From Natronobeatus ordinarius (GTDB lineage Archaea > Halobacteriota > Halobacteria > Halobacteriales > Natrialbaceae), in contig NZ_CP101456.1 in assembly GCF_024362485.1 (NCBI RefSeq), positions 3,534,001 through 3,598,000 of the forward strand: DNA of 64,000 bases, read 5' to 3'. A program made the translations under genes and the position numbers. The notes below the pieces were generated by a model that saw nothing but the letters and a program-made list of their open reading frames with translations, was not told the DNA's origin and searched no databases. Of this stretch, positions 1-7,737 are shown piece by piece; position 1 is the first letter of the stretch, and each line of letters begins with the position of its first letter.

Positions 1-213
1 CAACCCCTCGAGGTGTTCGACCTCGGCACGCTGTATCGTTGCGTTTATCGTCGCCTTCGGGAGCGTGTCGCTCTGATACGACCGGCCATCGTACTTCTCG
101 GTAGGAACGCTGATCGGACCTTTGAACCGGAAGGTGACATCGAGCCCTTCAGCATCGCAGATCGTCTGAATGATTGATGCTGTTCTCGAAGCGCCGCCAT
201 TTATACTCGTCAT
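1..213 (-). CDS. Hypothetical protein, N-terminal 71 codons (runs off the window)
   Basis: An open frame on the minus strand starts with ATG at 213 and stays open to base 1, so only the N-terminus is visible. It begins MTSINGGASRTASIIQTI. I do not recognise a family. Its ATG overlaps the TGA of the DUF7342-type regulator gene (ATGA), so the two are almost certainly cotranscribed and translationally coupled. A small HTH protein directly upstream of an effector suggests a toxin-antitoxin or regulator-effector pair, but this is inference from gene order only. Confidence 0.6.
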   Translation of the reverse strand, partial: MTSINGGASRTASIIQTICDAEGLDVTFRFKGPISVPTEKYDGRSYQSDTLPKATINATIQRAEVEHLEGL

Positions 214-731
214 TCGTCACCTTCATTTGACGAGTCGGCCCGTTGAACAGCGCGTTTCAAGATCGTAATGTCTCGGCGAATCGTCCGCCATTCTGTAAGG
301 TCGTCCCACCGGTCGTGAAGCGTTTCGTGATCTTCGACAGGATCATCAGAGACGACGACAGCATCGGAATCAGGGACCCCATACGTTTCCTGAAGATCCT
401 GGTCTGCTTCAATGAGTTCTGCCAAACGCGAACGAAGCTCACCTGCGCTGTGTTCGCGTGCAAGCGTTTCAACACGTTTCCACTGGAAGTAGGATGGATT
501 ACGCTGATACTGAGCTTGTCGGGTTCCTGTTCGTTCTGCAATCCCCATCTCGACAAGTTGCTCGAGTGCCTGACGAGCACCAGTCTCAGAACAGCGAGCC
601 CACTCTGCGAACTGTTGTGCAGAAACAGGATCCGCCGTGCCGACGAGAATGTCGTAGACACGCTGGAACGTCGTCCGATCCGCATCCCACTGTTTTGACG
701 GATCGTTTGGGAAGGTTAATCGTTTTGTCAT
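210..731 (-). CDS. Winged-helix regulator of DUF7342 type
   Basis: Protein of 173 residues, taken from the ATG at 731 (MTKRLTFPND). An upstream ATG at 758 is possible, but AGATATATGC lies about 26 bp before 731, as expected for a leaderless TATA promoter. Residues about 20-75 form a winged helix (ADPVSAQQFAEWARCSETGA, then ALEQLVEMGIAER). The C-terminal half is helical, with a W-RTIRRDITILKRAV segment like that of the second family member at 12843-13355. Such proteins are DNA-binding and usually precede a partner gene; here the ATGA overlap with the next gene supports a two-gene unit. Its regulatory target is unknown. Confidence 0.75.
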   Translation of the reverse strand: MTKRLTFPNDPSKQWDADRTTFQRVYDILVGTADPVSAQQFAEWARCSETGARQALEQLVEMGIAERTGTRQAQYQRNPSYFQWKRVETLAREHSAGELRSRLAELIEADQDLQETYGVPDSDAVVVSDDPVEDHETLHDRWDDLTEWRTIRRDITILKRAVQRADSSNEGDE

Positions 732-755
732 ACTACCTTCTTCGAGGGTATAGTG

Positions 756-785
756 CATATATCTTGCCTGGAGGGCAGATATATG
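756..785. promoter_or_regulatory. Palindromic operator at the head of the DUF7342 gene
   Basis: CATATATCTTGCC and GGGCAGATATATG form a near-perfect inverted repeat with a 4-bp centre. One arm overlaps the likely TATA element of the gene starting at 731. Its position suggests autorepression by the encoded winged-helix protein; this is inference. Confidence 0.55.
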
Positions 786-806
786 ATCTCCATATCCAAG
801 TTCTCT

Positions 807-1745
807 TCAGCTTGTTTTGTCCATCTCCTCCTCAACGACGTCGATGATCTCCTGAGAAGCCGAACTGATCCGCTCGAGCCGCTCAAGAATTGTCTCCGGT
901 TCCTCCTTCTCCCACGCGGCGAGGTAGAACGCTGACCCACTCGTGTCCAGCCCAAAGTACCGACCGACGATGTGGCCGACTGCTTCGGCCTCGAGTTCAC
1001 GCTTTGCCCGTTCGTCTTCAGTATCGAGACCGCCGTGCAGCAGTGCATGAGCGTACTCGTGAACGAGTGTGACGGCGAGATCAGCCTCGTTTTCATGATC
1101 ACGGACCTCGACGAGTGGCCGTTTCTCCAGACGATACTGACAGACGCCTTTGGCGCTGCCGTGAGACCATTTTCGAGGGGATACGACCTCAACCTCTACC
1201 TCAAGGACAACCGCTGCCTCGAGGAGTGCTGGTACCAGTTCGTCGGCAGTGCCGTTTGCCTCGGTCTCGAGTTCCGGGAGTGACTCTCCCTCAGTCTGGG
1301 ATATGTCGAAGACTGGTGCTGGTCGAAAGCCGACGAGTCCCTTGTTCCACTCGTCGGGTTCCGTTTCGTCGTATCCGCACTCACTCCGTTCGTGGTACGA
1401 CGACGAGTTTCCACACTCGGGGCATTTCCTCGCGATGATCGGCGCCCAGATCCAGATAGCCTTCTCGCCTTTACTCACACATCGATCGAACTCGTTTTGC
1501 CACGTTCTGTAGCCAGCGACTCGAGTCGCATGCGGACACTGGACCTTGATCAGCAGTGTGTTTCGAGGAGAGTAGTCGTGGAACTCACTCTGGACGTCGA
1601 GCCACTCTCTGAACTGGTCGCTCGAGACCGCATCGTCGACCTCACAGACGAGGTCCTCGAGCCACGTTTCGATCGTACTGTGCATTTCGTCGTGCCGGGT
1701 GTCCGAATCGTCGAACGTTTCCCGGGTGCTGTTGCTCGTAGCCAT
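807..1745 (-). CDS. ArdC-like anti-restriction protein with zinc metallopeptidase domain
   Basis: Protein of 312 residues. Residues about 25-100 match the ArdC-type N-terminal ssDNA-binding domain (REWLDVQSEFHDYSPRNTLLI, then VAGYRTWQNEF and a KGEKAIWIWAPI strand). A CPEC pair at 108-111 plus a nearby SECG suggests an inserted zinc finger. Residues 225-260 carry an HEYAH motif (H229, E230, H233) with a downstream E-x-E-AVGHIV helix, the IrrE/ImmA-like gluzincin signature. ArdC proteins on conjugative plasmids bind incoming single-stranded DNA and protect it from host restriction. Presence here supports a mobile or plasmid origin. It stands alone, with 143 bp to the next gene. Confidence 0.85.
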   Translation of the reverse strand: MATSNSTRETFDDSDTRHDEMHSTIETWLEDLVCEVDDAVSSDQFREWLDVQSEFHDYSPRNTLLIKVQCPHATRVAGYRTWQNEFDRCVSKGEKAIWIWAPIIARKCPECGNSSSYHERSECGYDETEPDEWNKGLVGFRPAPVFDISQTEGESLPELETEANGTADELVPALLEAAVVLEVEVEVVSPRKWSHGSAKGVCQYRLEKRPLVEVRDHENEADLAVTLVHEYAHALLHGGLDTEDERAKRELEAEAVGHIVGRYFGLDTSGSAFYLAAWEKEEPETILERLERISSASQEIIDVVEEEMDKTS

Positions 1746-1888
1746 GTTCTCTTCAGGTCCCTCGAGTCAAACTCGAGAAGACCGCTGGCCATCAGCGGGT
1801 CTCAAAAACACTACCGTGCGGTCAGCGTTGAAACGGTGGACGAGTTAGGAAAAGGTTCAGCAGCCTTGGGGAACGGATTCCACCAAAA

Positions 1889-2170
1889 TCACAGCGTGTC
1901 TTCGACGTACTGTTCCTCCCACCGGCGTCGATCTTCGATCTCCCGACGTCCTCGACGAGTCACGGAATAGACGTTCGTCCGACGGTCGGCCTCACCTTTC
2001 TCGATCAGTCCTTTATCGACGAGGGTGTCAAGATTCGGATACAGGCGGCCGTGGTGGATCTCCTTCTCGTAGTAGTCCTCGAGTTCATCTTTGATCGCGA
2101 GTCCGTGAGGCTCATCGAGTCCAGCAGCCACGTACAGGAGGTCACGTTGAAACCCGGTCAGGTCGTACAT
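1889..2170 (-). CDS. PadR-family transcriptional regulator
   Basis: Protein of 93 residues covering one complete PadR winged helix: MYDLTGFQRDLLYVAAGL, the GLAIKDELE recognition region, then HGRLYPNLDTLVDKGLIEKG (the family's characteristic R-L-Y-x-x-L-x-x-L-x-x-x-G-L-I) and a YSVTRRGRREI wing. There is no C-terminal dimerisation domain beyond this, as is common for short haloarchaeal PadR proteins. It is monocistronic and its target cannot be told from context. Confidence 0.9.
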   Translation of the reverse strand: MYDLTGFQRDLLYVAAGLDEPHGLAIKDELEDYYEKEIHHGRLYPNLDTLVDKGLIEKGEADRRTNVYSVTRRGRREIEDRRRWEEQYVEDTL

Positions 2171-2340
2171 GGGTGTGCATTCGAAAGTTGATACATTAAA
2201 TCCACGGGATCACGTCCGTCTGTCGGTCACAATTTCTAGAAACACTGTATCTCAACTGTTCGGACTGGGCAAGAAGTGCTCTTGGCCCCAACGTTGCGCT
2301 TCAATCGCCCGGTGTCGCCGCTGACAACAGCACGGTTCGC

Positions 2341-2682
2341 TCAGGAGGAAATGTAGCTCAGTAACTGTGTGGCCACGTCCTCGGTCCGTTCGTCGACCAG
2401 AGAAGTCATATGGAATTTTACCTCTGACGCACTGTTGAGGGTTACGAGCGACCACGGGAGGACGTGACTTCGTTCCCCGAGTGGTTCGCCGTCGTAGTCG
2501 TCGTCGCGGAGCGTGAGTGACTCCTCGTGGTAGGTCTTCGTGGAGATCAGGACGGTGATCAGCTGTACGCCGTGGTTCGGGAACTGAGGTGCTCCCAGAA
2601 CGAGCATCGGACGACCTTTGTCGGAGAGCGGATCGGTTCCCCAGATAATGTCGCCGCGTTCCAGTTCACCGAACGCGGTCAC
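2341..2682 (-). CDS. PemK/MazF-like toxin of a toxin-antitoxin pair
   Basis: Protein of 113 residues starting with GTG at 2682; the GTG overlaps the upstream TGA (GTGA). The order of motifs fits the PemK/MazF fold: an N-terminal E-R-G-D-I-I-W-G strand, then K-G-R-P-M-L-V-L-G, a central V-L-I-S-T-K strand, and SHVLPWSLVTLNS. MazF-type proteins are ribosome-independent mRNA endoribonucleases. The tight coupling to an upstream HTH gene supports a type II toxin-antitoxin unit with the antitoxin translated first. Activity is inferred from family; catalytic residues are not individually assignable by eye. Confidence 0.75.
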   Translation of the reverse strand: MTAFGELERGDIIWGTDPLSDKGRPMLVLGAPQFPNHGVQLITVLISTKTYHEESLTLRDDDYDGEPLGERSHVLPWSLVTLNSASEVKFHMTSLVDERTEDVATQLLSYISS

Positions 2683-3038
2683 TTCACTTCCTCCATCTCG
2701 TCAGTTTTCAACTCCTCGAGATGCTCCTCACCGTACTGCTCGTCTGCAGTCTGGTGGTGCTGGTGAAGTCGGTAGGCGGCTCGAAGCCGGTCCTCGTCGT
2801 CTGTGATCGCCCAGTACGGACGCTTGTGCCGTACAAGGTTTCGTTCCTTTAGTCTCGAGAGGATGGCACTGACAGCGTCCGTATCTAGGTCAAGTTGGTC
2901 AGCGATCGTCGCCGCCTTCCACGCCCGGTCGTCGTTCTCATCGAGGAACAGCACGATCCGCTCGGTGTCGTTTCGTTCCTCGAATTCATCGTCGTCGGCG
3001 TTCTCGAACTCGTCGATATCGATGGTGCCGCGCGACAT
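2679..3038 (-). CDS. MarR-like HTH protein, probable antitoxin
   Basis: Protein of 119 residues. An acidic N-terminus (about 30 residues, DEFENADDDEFEE) precedes a winged helix at about 38-85: AATIADQLDLDTDAVSAILSRLKERNLVRHKRPYW reduced to its key pattern is I-A-x-x-L-x-x-D-x-x-x-V-x-x-x-L-x-R-L. It is the first gene of a two-gene unit with the PemK/MazF-like protein, with a GTGA start/stop overlap, so it is likely both antitoxin and autoregulator. HTH antitoxins paired with MazF-fold toxins are known in haloarchaea; the specific pairing here is inferred from gene order. Confidence 0.7.
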   Translation of the reverse strand: MSRGTIDIDEFENADDDEFEERNDTERIVLFLDENDDRAWKAATIADQLDLDTDAVSAILSRLKERNLVRHKRPYWAITDDEDRLRAAYRLHQHHQTADEQYGEEHLEELKTDEMEEVK

Positions 3039-3131
3039 AGATTACTGTTGGTTCCGTGGGTAAATAGCTATTTGGGATGTTTGTTACAGGGGGAGCACAC
3101 TCACGTCAGAAGGCAGGTCAAACTCCGTTAT

Positions 3132-3470
3132 TCACTCTGTCGGCGTCGTGATGAGGTGCTCCTCGAGGCCGCGCGTCCAGTACATCGCCGGGCCTCCGGG
3201 ACTACAGCGCACACAGAACTGGAGTGGTCCTTCGAGATGTCCGAGTTCCACCCGGAACCGCGTGAGGGCTGCAAGTGTGTCGACGACCAATCCACACCCG
3301 TCGCAGGTGTGGTGTTCACTCTTGTCAGGGTCTGGCCGCGTTTGGATGGCACAGCCAACACAGATCGAGTGAGAGACTCGTTCGTCTTTTCCCCAGGTAT
3401 ATGCCTCGCCGGCTTCGGTACCTGGTGGAGCGTCACAGAAGGCGCAGCCAGCGAGTGTTTGCTGCATCAC
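3132..3470 (-). CDS. Small multi-CxxC zinc-binding protein
   Basis: Protein of 112 residues with four CxxC pairs: CAFC (9-12), CVGC (38-41), CDGC (56-59) and CVRC (87-90), enough to bind two zinc ions as tandem zinc ribbons. It resembles conserved haloarchaeal small zinc-finger proteins of unknown function (I believe of the DUF7558 type, from memory). Its ATG overlaps the stop of the preceding gene (ATGA), so it is the second gene of a two-gene operon. A nucleic-acid-binding or protein-docking role is likely but not shown. Confidence 0.7.
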   Translation of the reverse strand: MMQQTLAGCAFCDAPPGTEAGEAYTWGKDERVSHSICVGCAIQTRPDPDKSEHHTCDGCGLVVDTLAALTRFRVELGHLEGPLQFCVRCSPGGPAMYWTRGLEEHLITTPTE

Positions 3471-3757
3471 TCACCGTCCTTGTCGGCGTTGCGAGCAGCC
3501 GTCCAGCCACGATGGAAAACAGCAACCTGAGTACTCGAGTCAAAGGCGGTCCCACTTGGTTCGTGGACAAAGACCTGCTTGCCGGGGATCGGCGTCACTA
3601 TATCGCTATCGATAAGATCAGTAACGAGCTGTCGGGCAGTTGTGTCGCCAATATCCGCTGTCACGACGCGAGTTGCATCCTGATCATGGGCAACGAGTCT
3701 TGCTTCGAACCGTCTGAAATCGTCTGTAGTGTCGTCAATCGGATTCGGATCAGTCAT
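3467..3757 (-). CDS. Conserved small haloarchaeal protein, function unknown
   Basis: Protein of 96 residues with no motif I recognise. It has an acidic N-terminus (TDPNPIDDTTDDF), an alpha/beta pattern with VVTADIGDTTARQLV, and a C-terminal VAVFHRGWTAARNADKD. It overlaps the following zinc-protein gene by ATGA and so forms its operon partner. Codon use matches its neighbours, which supports a real gene. Confidence 0.55.
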   Translation of the reverse strand: MTDPNPIDDTTDDFRRFEARLVAHDQDATRVVTADIGDTTARQLVTDLIDSDIVTPIPGKQVFVHEPSGTAFDSSTQVAVFHRGWTAARNADKDGE

Positions 3758-4032
3758 TATCAGTCACATGGCACACTATTGAATGCGCCTCATTCCTCAT
3801 GGCGCGAAAAAACTCGCTGCTGGAAGCACAATCGCAGAGTGTCATAGAAATCCTCGCACAGCCAGTATACCACATTATTGTTAAGAATCGCGTGCAAGAT
3901 ACAGGGCGCGAATGTGGCACGGACTGAGGAGCGATCAACGCGAAGATCGAACGGTCAATACAGATGAGCCAGTTATCACAGTGACCTACCTGTCTCTCTA
4001 GAATCTGGTAGCAGTGATGTAGACTCTAGTTG

Positions 4033-4359
4033 TTACGGTCCCGCACCTCGGAGAAGACGAATCAATGCGGCAATGGGACGAATCACATGCATCACTGCAT
4101 CAGCAATAATCAAGTCTCGTTCGTGGCGGCGGTCATAAATGTACAGACCTGGGACAAGCATTATCGGAAAAACCACAAACAGTAGAACGCCAATGGCTGA
4201 TTCTGCGCTTCCTAATACTTCTGTATCAACCCAGTAGAGACTAAATCCTGCGATTATCATTATCACGCCAGTAATCCCTATTGCATACGATATTCGCCAT
4301 ATCTCAAGTATCACTGTTTTGCGTGGATACCCAAAGATTCGGTCTGAATCGCTGGTCAT
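4033..4359 (-). CDS. Small integral membrane protein, unknown
   Basis: Protein of 108 residues if started at the ATG at 4359 (MTSDSDRIFGYPRK). A longer frame from 4473 adds a basic, Cys-rich stretch unlike a haloarchaeal N-terminus, so I reject it. Two or three hydrophobic helices are visible: ISYAIGITGVIMIIAGFSLY, IGVLLFVVFPIMLVPGLYIY, and a shorter amphipathic C-terminal helix. The RRHERD loop after the second helix is probably cytoplasmic. The sequence is less GC-rich than its neighbours, which suggests recent acquisition. No family recognised. Confidence 0.5.
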   Translation of the reverse strand: MTSDSDRIFGYPRKTVILEIWRISYAIGITGVIMIIAGFSLYWVDTEVLGSAESAIGVLLFVVFPIMLVPGLYIYDRRHERDLIIADAVMHVIRPIAALIRLLRGAGP

Positions 4360-4733
4360 TGTTTGCTTTAGAGGAGAAGGTTGTATAATAGTGTAGGGGC
4401 TTTGTCTTATTCGAGCCCTGCTCAGTTCGCACATGCAGTGAGCGGATGGTTCACCGCTTTCGGCGTGAAACAAACGAGGTCGTTGTGCTGCACTAATCCT
4501 CTATATCTTGCACGCCCCTAAGAACATCATCGCTATTTGGTAGGTGAACTGGCGGTTAGTTCGTATCCCTACTGATCATTGCGAACGGTTCTATGACACG
4601 CTCCAATCGAGCAGATTCGGCGAAAGCCCGGCAGTGAAACGGCCGTAGGTCGTGAGCTGCCCGGAACGTGGAGGTGGGAGGGGAGGTGGGTAGTGGGTGA
4701 TCGGGCACCAGCAAAAAAAGAGAGTTCGTTCGG
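4360..4733. other. Intergenic stretch without a recognised gene
   Basis: No frame here looks coding. A purine-rich GGAGGTGGGAGGGGAGGTGGG run at 4671-4690 lies just downstream of the RPA-like gene's stop codon (gene on the minus strand), where it reads as a pyrimidine-rich tract that could end transcription. Confidence 0.4.
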
Positions 4734-5582
4734 CTACTCCCACCACCGACCGCGCTCTGGGAAGACGATTTCCGACCAGTGAGTCAGCGCGATCGAACAC
4801 CGTCCATTGTACCAGTTCTTCGCTGCCGCCCTGAACCGCACTCGCTCACCTTCCCGCACCATCGTCTGCCGGCTCGCTTTCCAGATCGTGAACTTCGTTC
4901 GACCAGTCTCGTCCTCGAGTAACCCAACCTGTTGGATACTCGGACTCGAGGGTTCCCACAGTTCGAGCACACGCCCTTCCACAGTGACCTCACCTCGCCT
5001 GATTTCCTCGAGGGCCCCGATCGGCACGATCGTCCCTGCCTCGTGGTGCATCTCTTCTTTCGTATCCATCACCGCCTCGAACATATCCGCACCCTCGAGA
5101 ACCCGACTGGCAATCCGCTTCGCGATGACCGCTCGCGTGTACCCACCGTTGACGTTCTCTGACAACCGCTGTGCCTGCCGATTGACCTGGCCCAATTTCG
5201 CTTGTCCAAGTTTCTCTCGAGGATCGACTTCCGTGACCGGCCGCTGATTACGTCGTGCCTGTTCAATCACCGCTCTCGTTCGCTCCGCTCGTCCCTCCTG
5301 TCGACCGAATGCCGCCTGTGCACTGATTCGCTCGAGTTCTTTCTCTCTGGCTCGAATGCGCTCTTCCTGGGCCAGGGTCACGCCGTAGATCCGATCCTCG
5401 CTCGTGTCGACGATTCCATCTGGGTGGTTTGCATCGACCTTCGCCTGAATCTCCATCTCCACCGTGGCCCGGAACTCCGGAGTCTCGTCGACGACGTCCT
5501 CGTGCTCCGCTCGACCCGCTTCCTGCTCGTACGCTTGTTCATCGACCGAAACGACCTTACTAACCGACTGCTTACTAGACAT
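4734..5582 (-). CDS. RPA-like single-stranded DNA-binding protein (OB fold)
   Basis: Protein of 282 residues from the ATG at 5582 (MSSKQSVSKVVSVDEQAY); a longer frame from 5627 adds a basic tail and is less likely. Residues about 60-140 are charged and helical, probably coiled coil. Residues about 185-280 form an OB fold: VTVEGRVLELWEPSSPSIQQVG, then LLEDETGRTKFTIWKAS and VREGERVRFRAAAKNWYNG, the pattern of haloarchaeal replication factor A subunits. It likely binds ssDNA in replication or repair of this replicon. A 17-bp perfect inverted repeat lies 90-141 bp upstream of its start. It is not the chromosomal Rpa operon arrangement, since no metallophosphatase partner is present. Confidence 0.8.
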   Translation of the reverse strand: MSSKQSVSKVVSVDEQAYEQEAGRAEHEDVVDETPEFRATVEMEIQAKVDANHPDGIVDTSEDRIYGVTLAQEERIRAREKELERISAQAAFGRQEGRAERTRAVIEQARRNQRPVTEVDPREKLGQAKLGQVNRQAQRLSENVNGGYTRAVIAKRIASRVLEGADMFEAVMDTKEEMHHEAGTIVPIGALEEIRRGEVTVEGRVLELWEPSSPSIQQVGLLEDETGRTKFTIWKASRQTMVREGERVRFRAAAKNWYNGRCSIALTHWSEIVFPERGRWWE

Positions 5583-5671
5583 TGGAATTCTTCCAAAGGC
5601 GCTCACTCGGCGTCTTTCCGACACCACGACTCTCCAGCCCTGGCTCTCTCGCTGTCCAACTTTCCATCACA

Positions 5672-5723
5672 CGCGTCTCGCTCGCGCCTTCGTAAGCGCC
5701 CGTCAGGGCGCGAGCGAGACGCG
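5672..5723. repeat. Perfect 17-bp inverted repeat (hairpin)
   Basis: CGCGTCTCGCTCGCGCC (5672-5688) and GGCGCGAGCGAGACGCG (5707-5723) are exact reverse complements around an 18-nt loop. It lies in a 560-bp gene-free region upstream of the RPA-like gene. A long perfect stem beside an ssDNA-binding protein gene could be a replication or recombination structure, a bidirectional terminator, or part of a non-coding RNA. Confidence 0.75.
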
Positions 5724-6149
5724 CCGATGACAGATCCAACCAGTAACGCGCGGCGCTTCAATCGGAGCGAGCGGCCAGTTTTAAGCCGTTTTCGCGTCTG
5801 AGCGTGAGCGATGACCGAAAGCGCGCTTAATACTGGCATCCGAAGAGCGAGAGTGAGTGAAGAGCAGAAGCGGCGAGCGGGACGTGCCGTCTTTGAGGAG
5901 GGAACAACCTCTCTCGATAGCTAGCGGAATAGTCCACGTGGGTGGGATTGAAAGGGGCTGACGCGTTGAGCGAGCGTTTGCGTTCGCGATACTCGGAAGG
6001 CGCGAAGAGTCTTCCGTTGCTCGAGGAACCCCGACGACGTCTTCACGAACAGGTGAGCGAAGGCCAGCGAGACGCACACGGCTCGTCAGGCGCTAGACTC
6101 AAGCGTGTCAGGGGCGTTCATTCTCTCCGCAGAGGGAAGTTTGAGAGAG
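5724..6149. other. Gene-free region of unusual composition
   Basis: The + strand is purine-rich and repetitive in GAGCGAG/GAGTGAG-like words (5850-5880 and 5960-6070), with GTGGGTGGGATTGAAAGG at 5938-5955. No frame shows haloarchaeal coding character. It may encode a structured RNA or be part of a plasmid origin; I cannot decide from sequence alone. Confidence 0.35.
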
Positions 6150-6320
6150 TCACTCGTACTCGAGGGCTGCGTAGATCTCCGCGTGCCGGCGCCCGTCGAG
6201 TTTCCCCATCTCGAGGGCAATCTCGTGACGTTCTTCGTCACTCTTGGCGGACTGATATCGCTCATACAGCTGGCGAACTTCTTCGTCGACTTTTCCCGGG
6301 AAACCACTGTCGGACGTCAT
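6150..6320 (-). CDS. Small charged protein, 56 residues
   Basis: A short frame from ATG at 6320 to TGA at 6150. It begins MTSDSGFPGKVDEEVRQLYE and continues with alternating acidic/basic helical residues (SDEERHEIALEMGKLDGRRH) before ending AALEYE. The helical pattern, acidic bias and codon use are typical of real haloarchaeal small proteins. It resembles no family I can name. It sits 17 bp from the end of the extended PIN frame, so it may belong to the same transcript as the RHH-PIN pair upstream of it. Confidence 0.6.
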   Translation of the reverse strand: MTSDSGFPGKVDEEVRQLYERYQSAKSDEERHEIALEMGKLDGRRHAEIYAALEYE

Positions 6321-6336
6321 CGGTGTATTAAACAGT

Positions 6337-6908
6337 TCAATCTAACAGAGTATAGAGTTGAGTTACATAGGGACTGTTTTCCCAGCTTCGATGCGGACTG
6401 ATAGACTCGATAAGCGTTCGTGCCTCTTCGTGGCTCATGTGGCCATTGCGGGCGTAGTCGCAGATGAGTCTCGGTGTTGGGATAATCCGAGGGCCGGTGA
6501 GCAGGCGTGTACGAGTGCGAAGTTCGTCCCGCCAAACTCGTCGGTCAGGAAGCCATCGACCTCGAGCGCGTTCGCAAGGACAATACCGTCGGTTTCGCCA
6601 TCGTCGAGTCCAAACGTTGGGCGTGATTCAGGAGTGTTCGATCGCTCGTACGGGTTCTCGACAGCGTAATAGTCTCGAGCAGCGAGAACGTTCGTCGCCG
6701 CCGCCCCATGGATATCGTGATACTGAGCAATATCACGGAGTTCTGAAACGACTTCTGGTGGAACGAAGACCTCACATGAAGTAAGCAAATACTGTAGTGG
6801 GTCCGGTGACGTCTCTGTGTCGTATCGTTCATCAGCACGAGGTACGGCGAGACTCACAAGTGCACTCGTATCGGCAACTACTGTTCGAAGCCGTAACTCG
6901 CCGCTCAT
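6337..6908 (-). pseudogene. PIN-domain toxin-like protein with a frameshift
   Basis: The first 136 codons from 6908 encode a PIN domain: VVADTSALVSL with D13, PPEVVSELRDI with E56, LDDGETDGIVLANAL with D102/D107, and GFLTDEFGGTNFALVHA with D123. After about base 6500 this frame leaves the family pattern. A shift of one base restores it (LTGPRIIPTPRL, DYARNGHMSHEEAR, IESISPHRSWE) and runs to a stop at 6337. The expected protein is about 190 residues. PIN proteins of this type are Mg-dependent RNases and toxins of VapBC-like pairs. The four active-site acids lie before the break, so a shortened protein could keep the core; otherwise the gene is inactive or has a sequencing error. Confidence 0.8.
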
Positions 6909-7285
6909 TGCTCGCTGGACGTGTCAGACGCGGTCGTGGGATCGACCGTTGTGGTCTCACCAGTATAGATGTCGACGTCATCTGAAGGCGCAAGATCGAA
7001 CGGCTCACTCTCCAGATCTGTTTTAAGGATACGAAGGCGCTGTGCAGTTTCTGCGCCGACAAGCTGTTTGACCGTCTCGAACTCGAGTTGGTCGTTATAG
7101 TACCGTTCAGCAACCAAGTCCTGAAACGTTTCACTCTCAGCGTTGTCCTCAAGATACTCACGAATAGCTTCCACGAGTAGATCCGTACGGTCCTTATCGA
7201 AGAGGTCAGCGACAGCATCCAGTCGCTCGACGAGGTACTCTGGAGACTGGAAATGGACACGCCGGGGTTCGTCACTTGCGCCCAT
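6905..7285 (-). CDS. Ribbon-helix-helix protein, probable antitoxin of the PIN gene
   Basis: Protein of 126 residues. Residues about 8-45 (RRVHFQSPEYLVERLDAVAD, then RTDLLVEAIREYLED) fit a ribbon-helix-helix DNA-binding domain. The remainder is acidic and would wrap the toxin. Its stop overlaps the PIN start codon (ATGA at 6905-6908), the usual antitoxin-first order. Likely autorepressor of the pair. If the toxin is broken, the antitoxin gene is a survivor of a decaying module. Confidence 0.8.
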   Translation of the reverse strand: MGASDEPRRVHFQSPEYLVERLDAVADLFDKDRTDLLVEAIREYLEDNAESETFQDLVAERYYNDQLEFETVKQLVGAETAQRLRILKTDLESEPFDLAPSDDVDIYTGETTTVDPTTASDTSSEQ

Positions 7286-7410
7286 ATTATGTGCAAGTTC
7301 TGCACACAGATGGATAACGCTTTCGGGCCATGCACATAGCTTGTGTATCGGTAGGGGGTGAGTCGGCGGGATTCGAGTGTTTCAGGGGCTCTACATCAGG
7401 TTCAGCTGTC

Positions 7411-7731
7411 TTAATCTACGTTTAGCTCCTCGAGAAACCAGCCAGCTGTCGTTCCGATTCGAATGCCATCGATGTTGCGCATCTCGAGGTCAACCGTGGC
7501 AGTACGGAACGGGTAGTGTTCAACGAGAACACGGTGGATCACAGTTCGGACTGGCTCCTCCCCATATCTGTCGATGATTGTCGCCATCGCTTGGTCCATG
7601 TGAGCGTCTTGATGATCTTCCCGTGGATTCTGTGCTCGGTTGAGTATGAGTTCGATCACATCATCCACCGATGGGTGCCCAGGATTTCCTGTGCATTCAC
7701 GAACGGTGTAGAGAGCGTCGGTATCGCACAT
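7411..7731 (-). CDS. Conserved hypothetical protein
   Basis: Protein of 106 residues, mostly alpha-helical, with VDDVIELILNRAQNPREDH and MDQAMATIIDRYGEEPVRTV and a C-terminal beta-like stretch (TATVDLEMRNIDGIRIGTTAGW). No family recognised. It starts 6 bp after the stop of the zinc-ribbon gene 7738-8091, so the two form an operon. Acidic composition and codon use support a real gene. Confidence 0.55.
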   Translation of the reverse strand: MCDTDALYTVRECTGNPGHPSVDDVIELILNRAQNPREDHQDAHMDQAMATIIDRYGEEPVRTVIHRVLVEHYPFRTATVDLEMRNIDGIRIGTTAGWFLEELNVD

Positions 7732-7737
7732 CGTTAG

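Noticed and set aside
3750-3938. Minus-strand frame of 62 codons
   Set aside because: Cys/Ser-rich product with non-haloarchaeal composition and no close operon partner.
5942-6331. Plus-strand frame of 129 codons
   Set aside because: Basic, Arg-rich product without haloarchaeal bias, and it overlaps a better small gene on the minus strand at 6150-6320.
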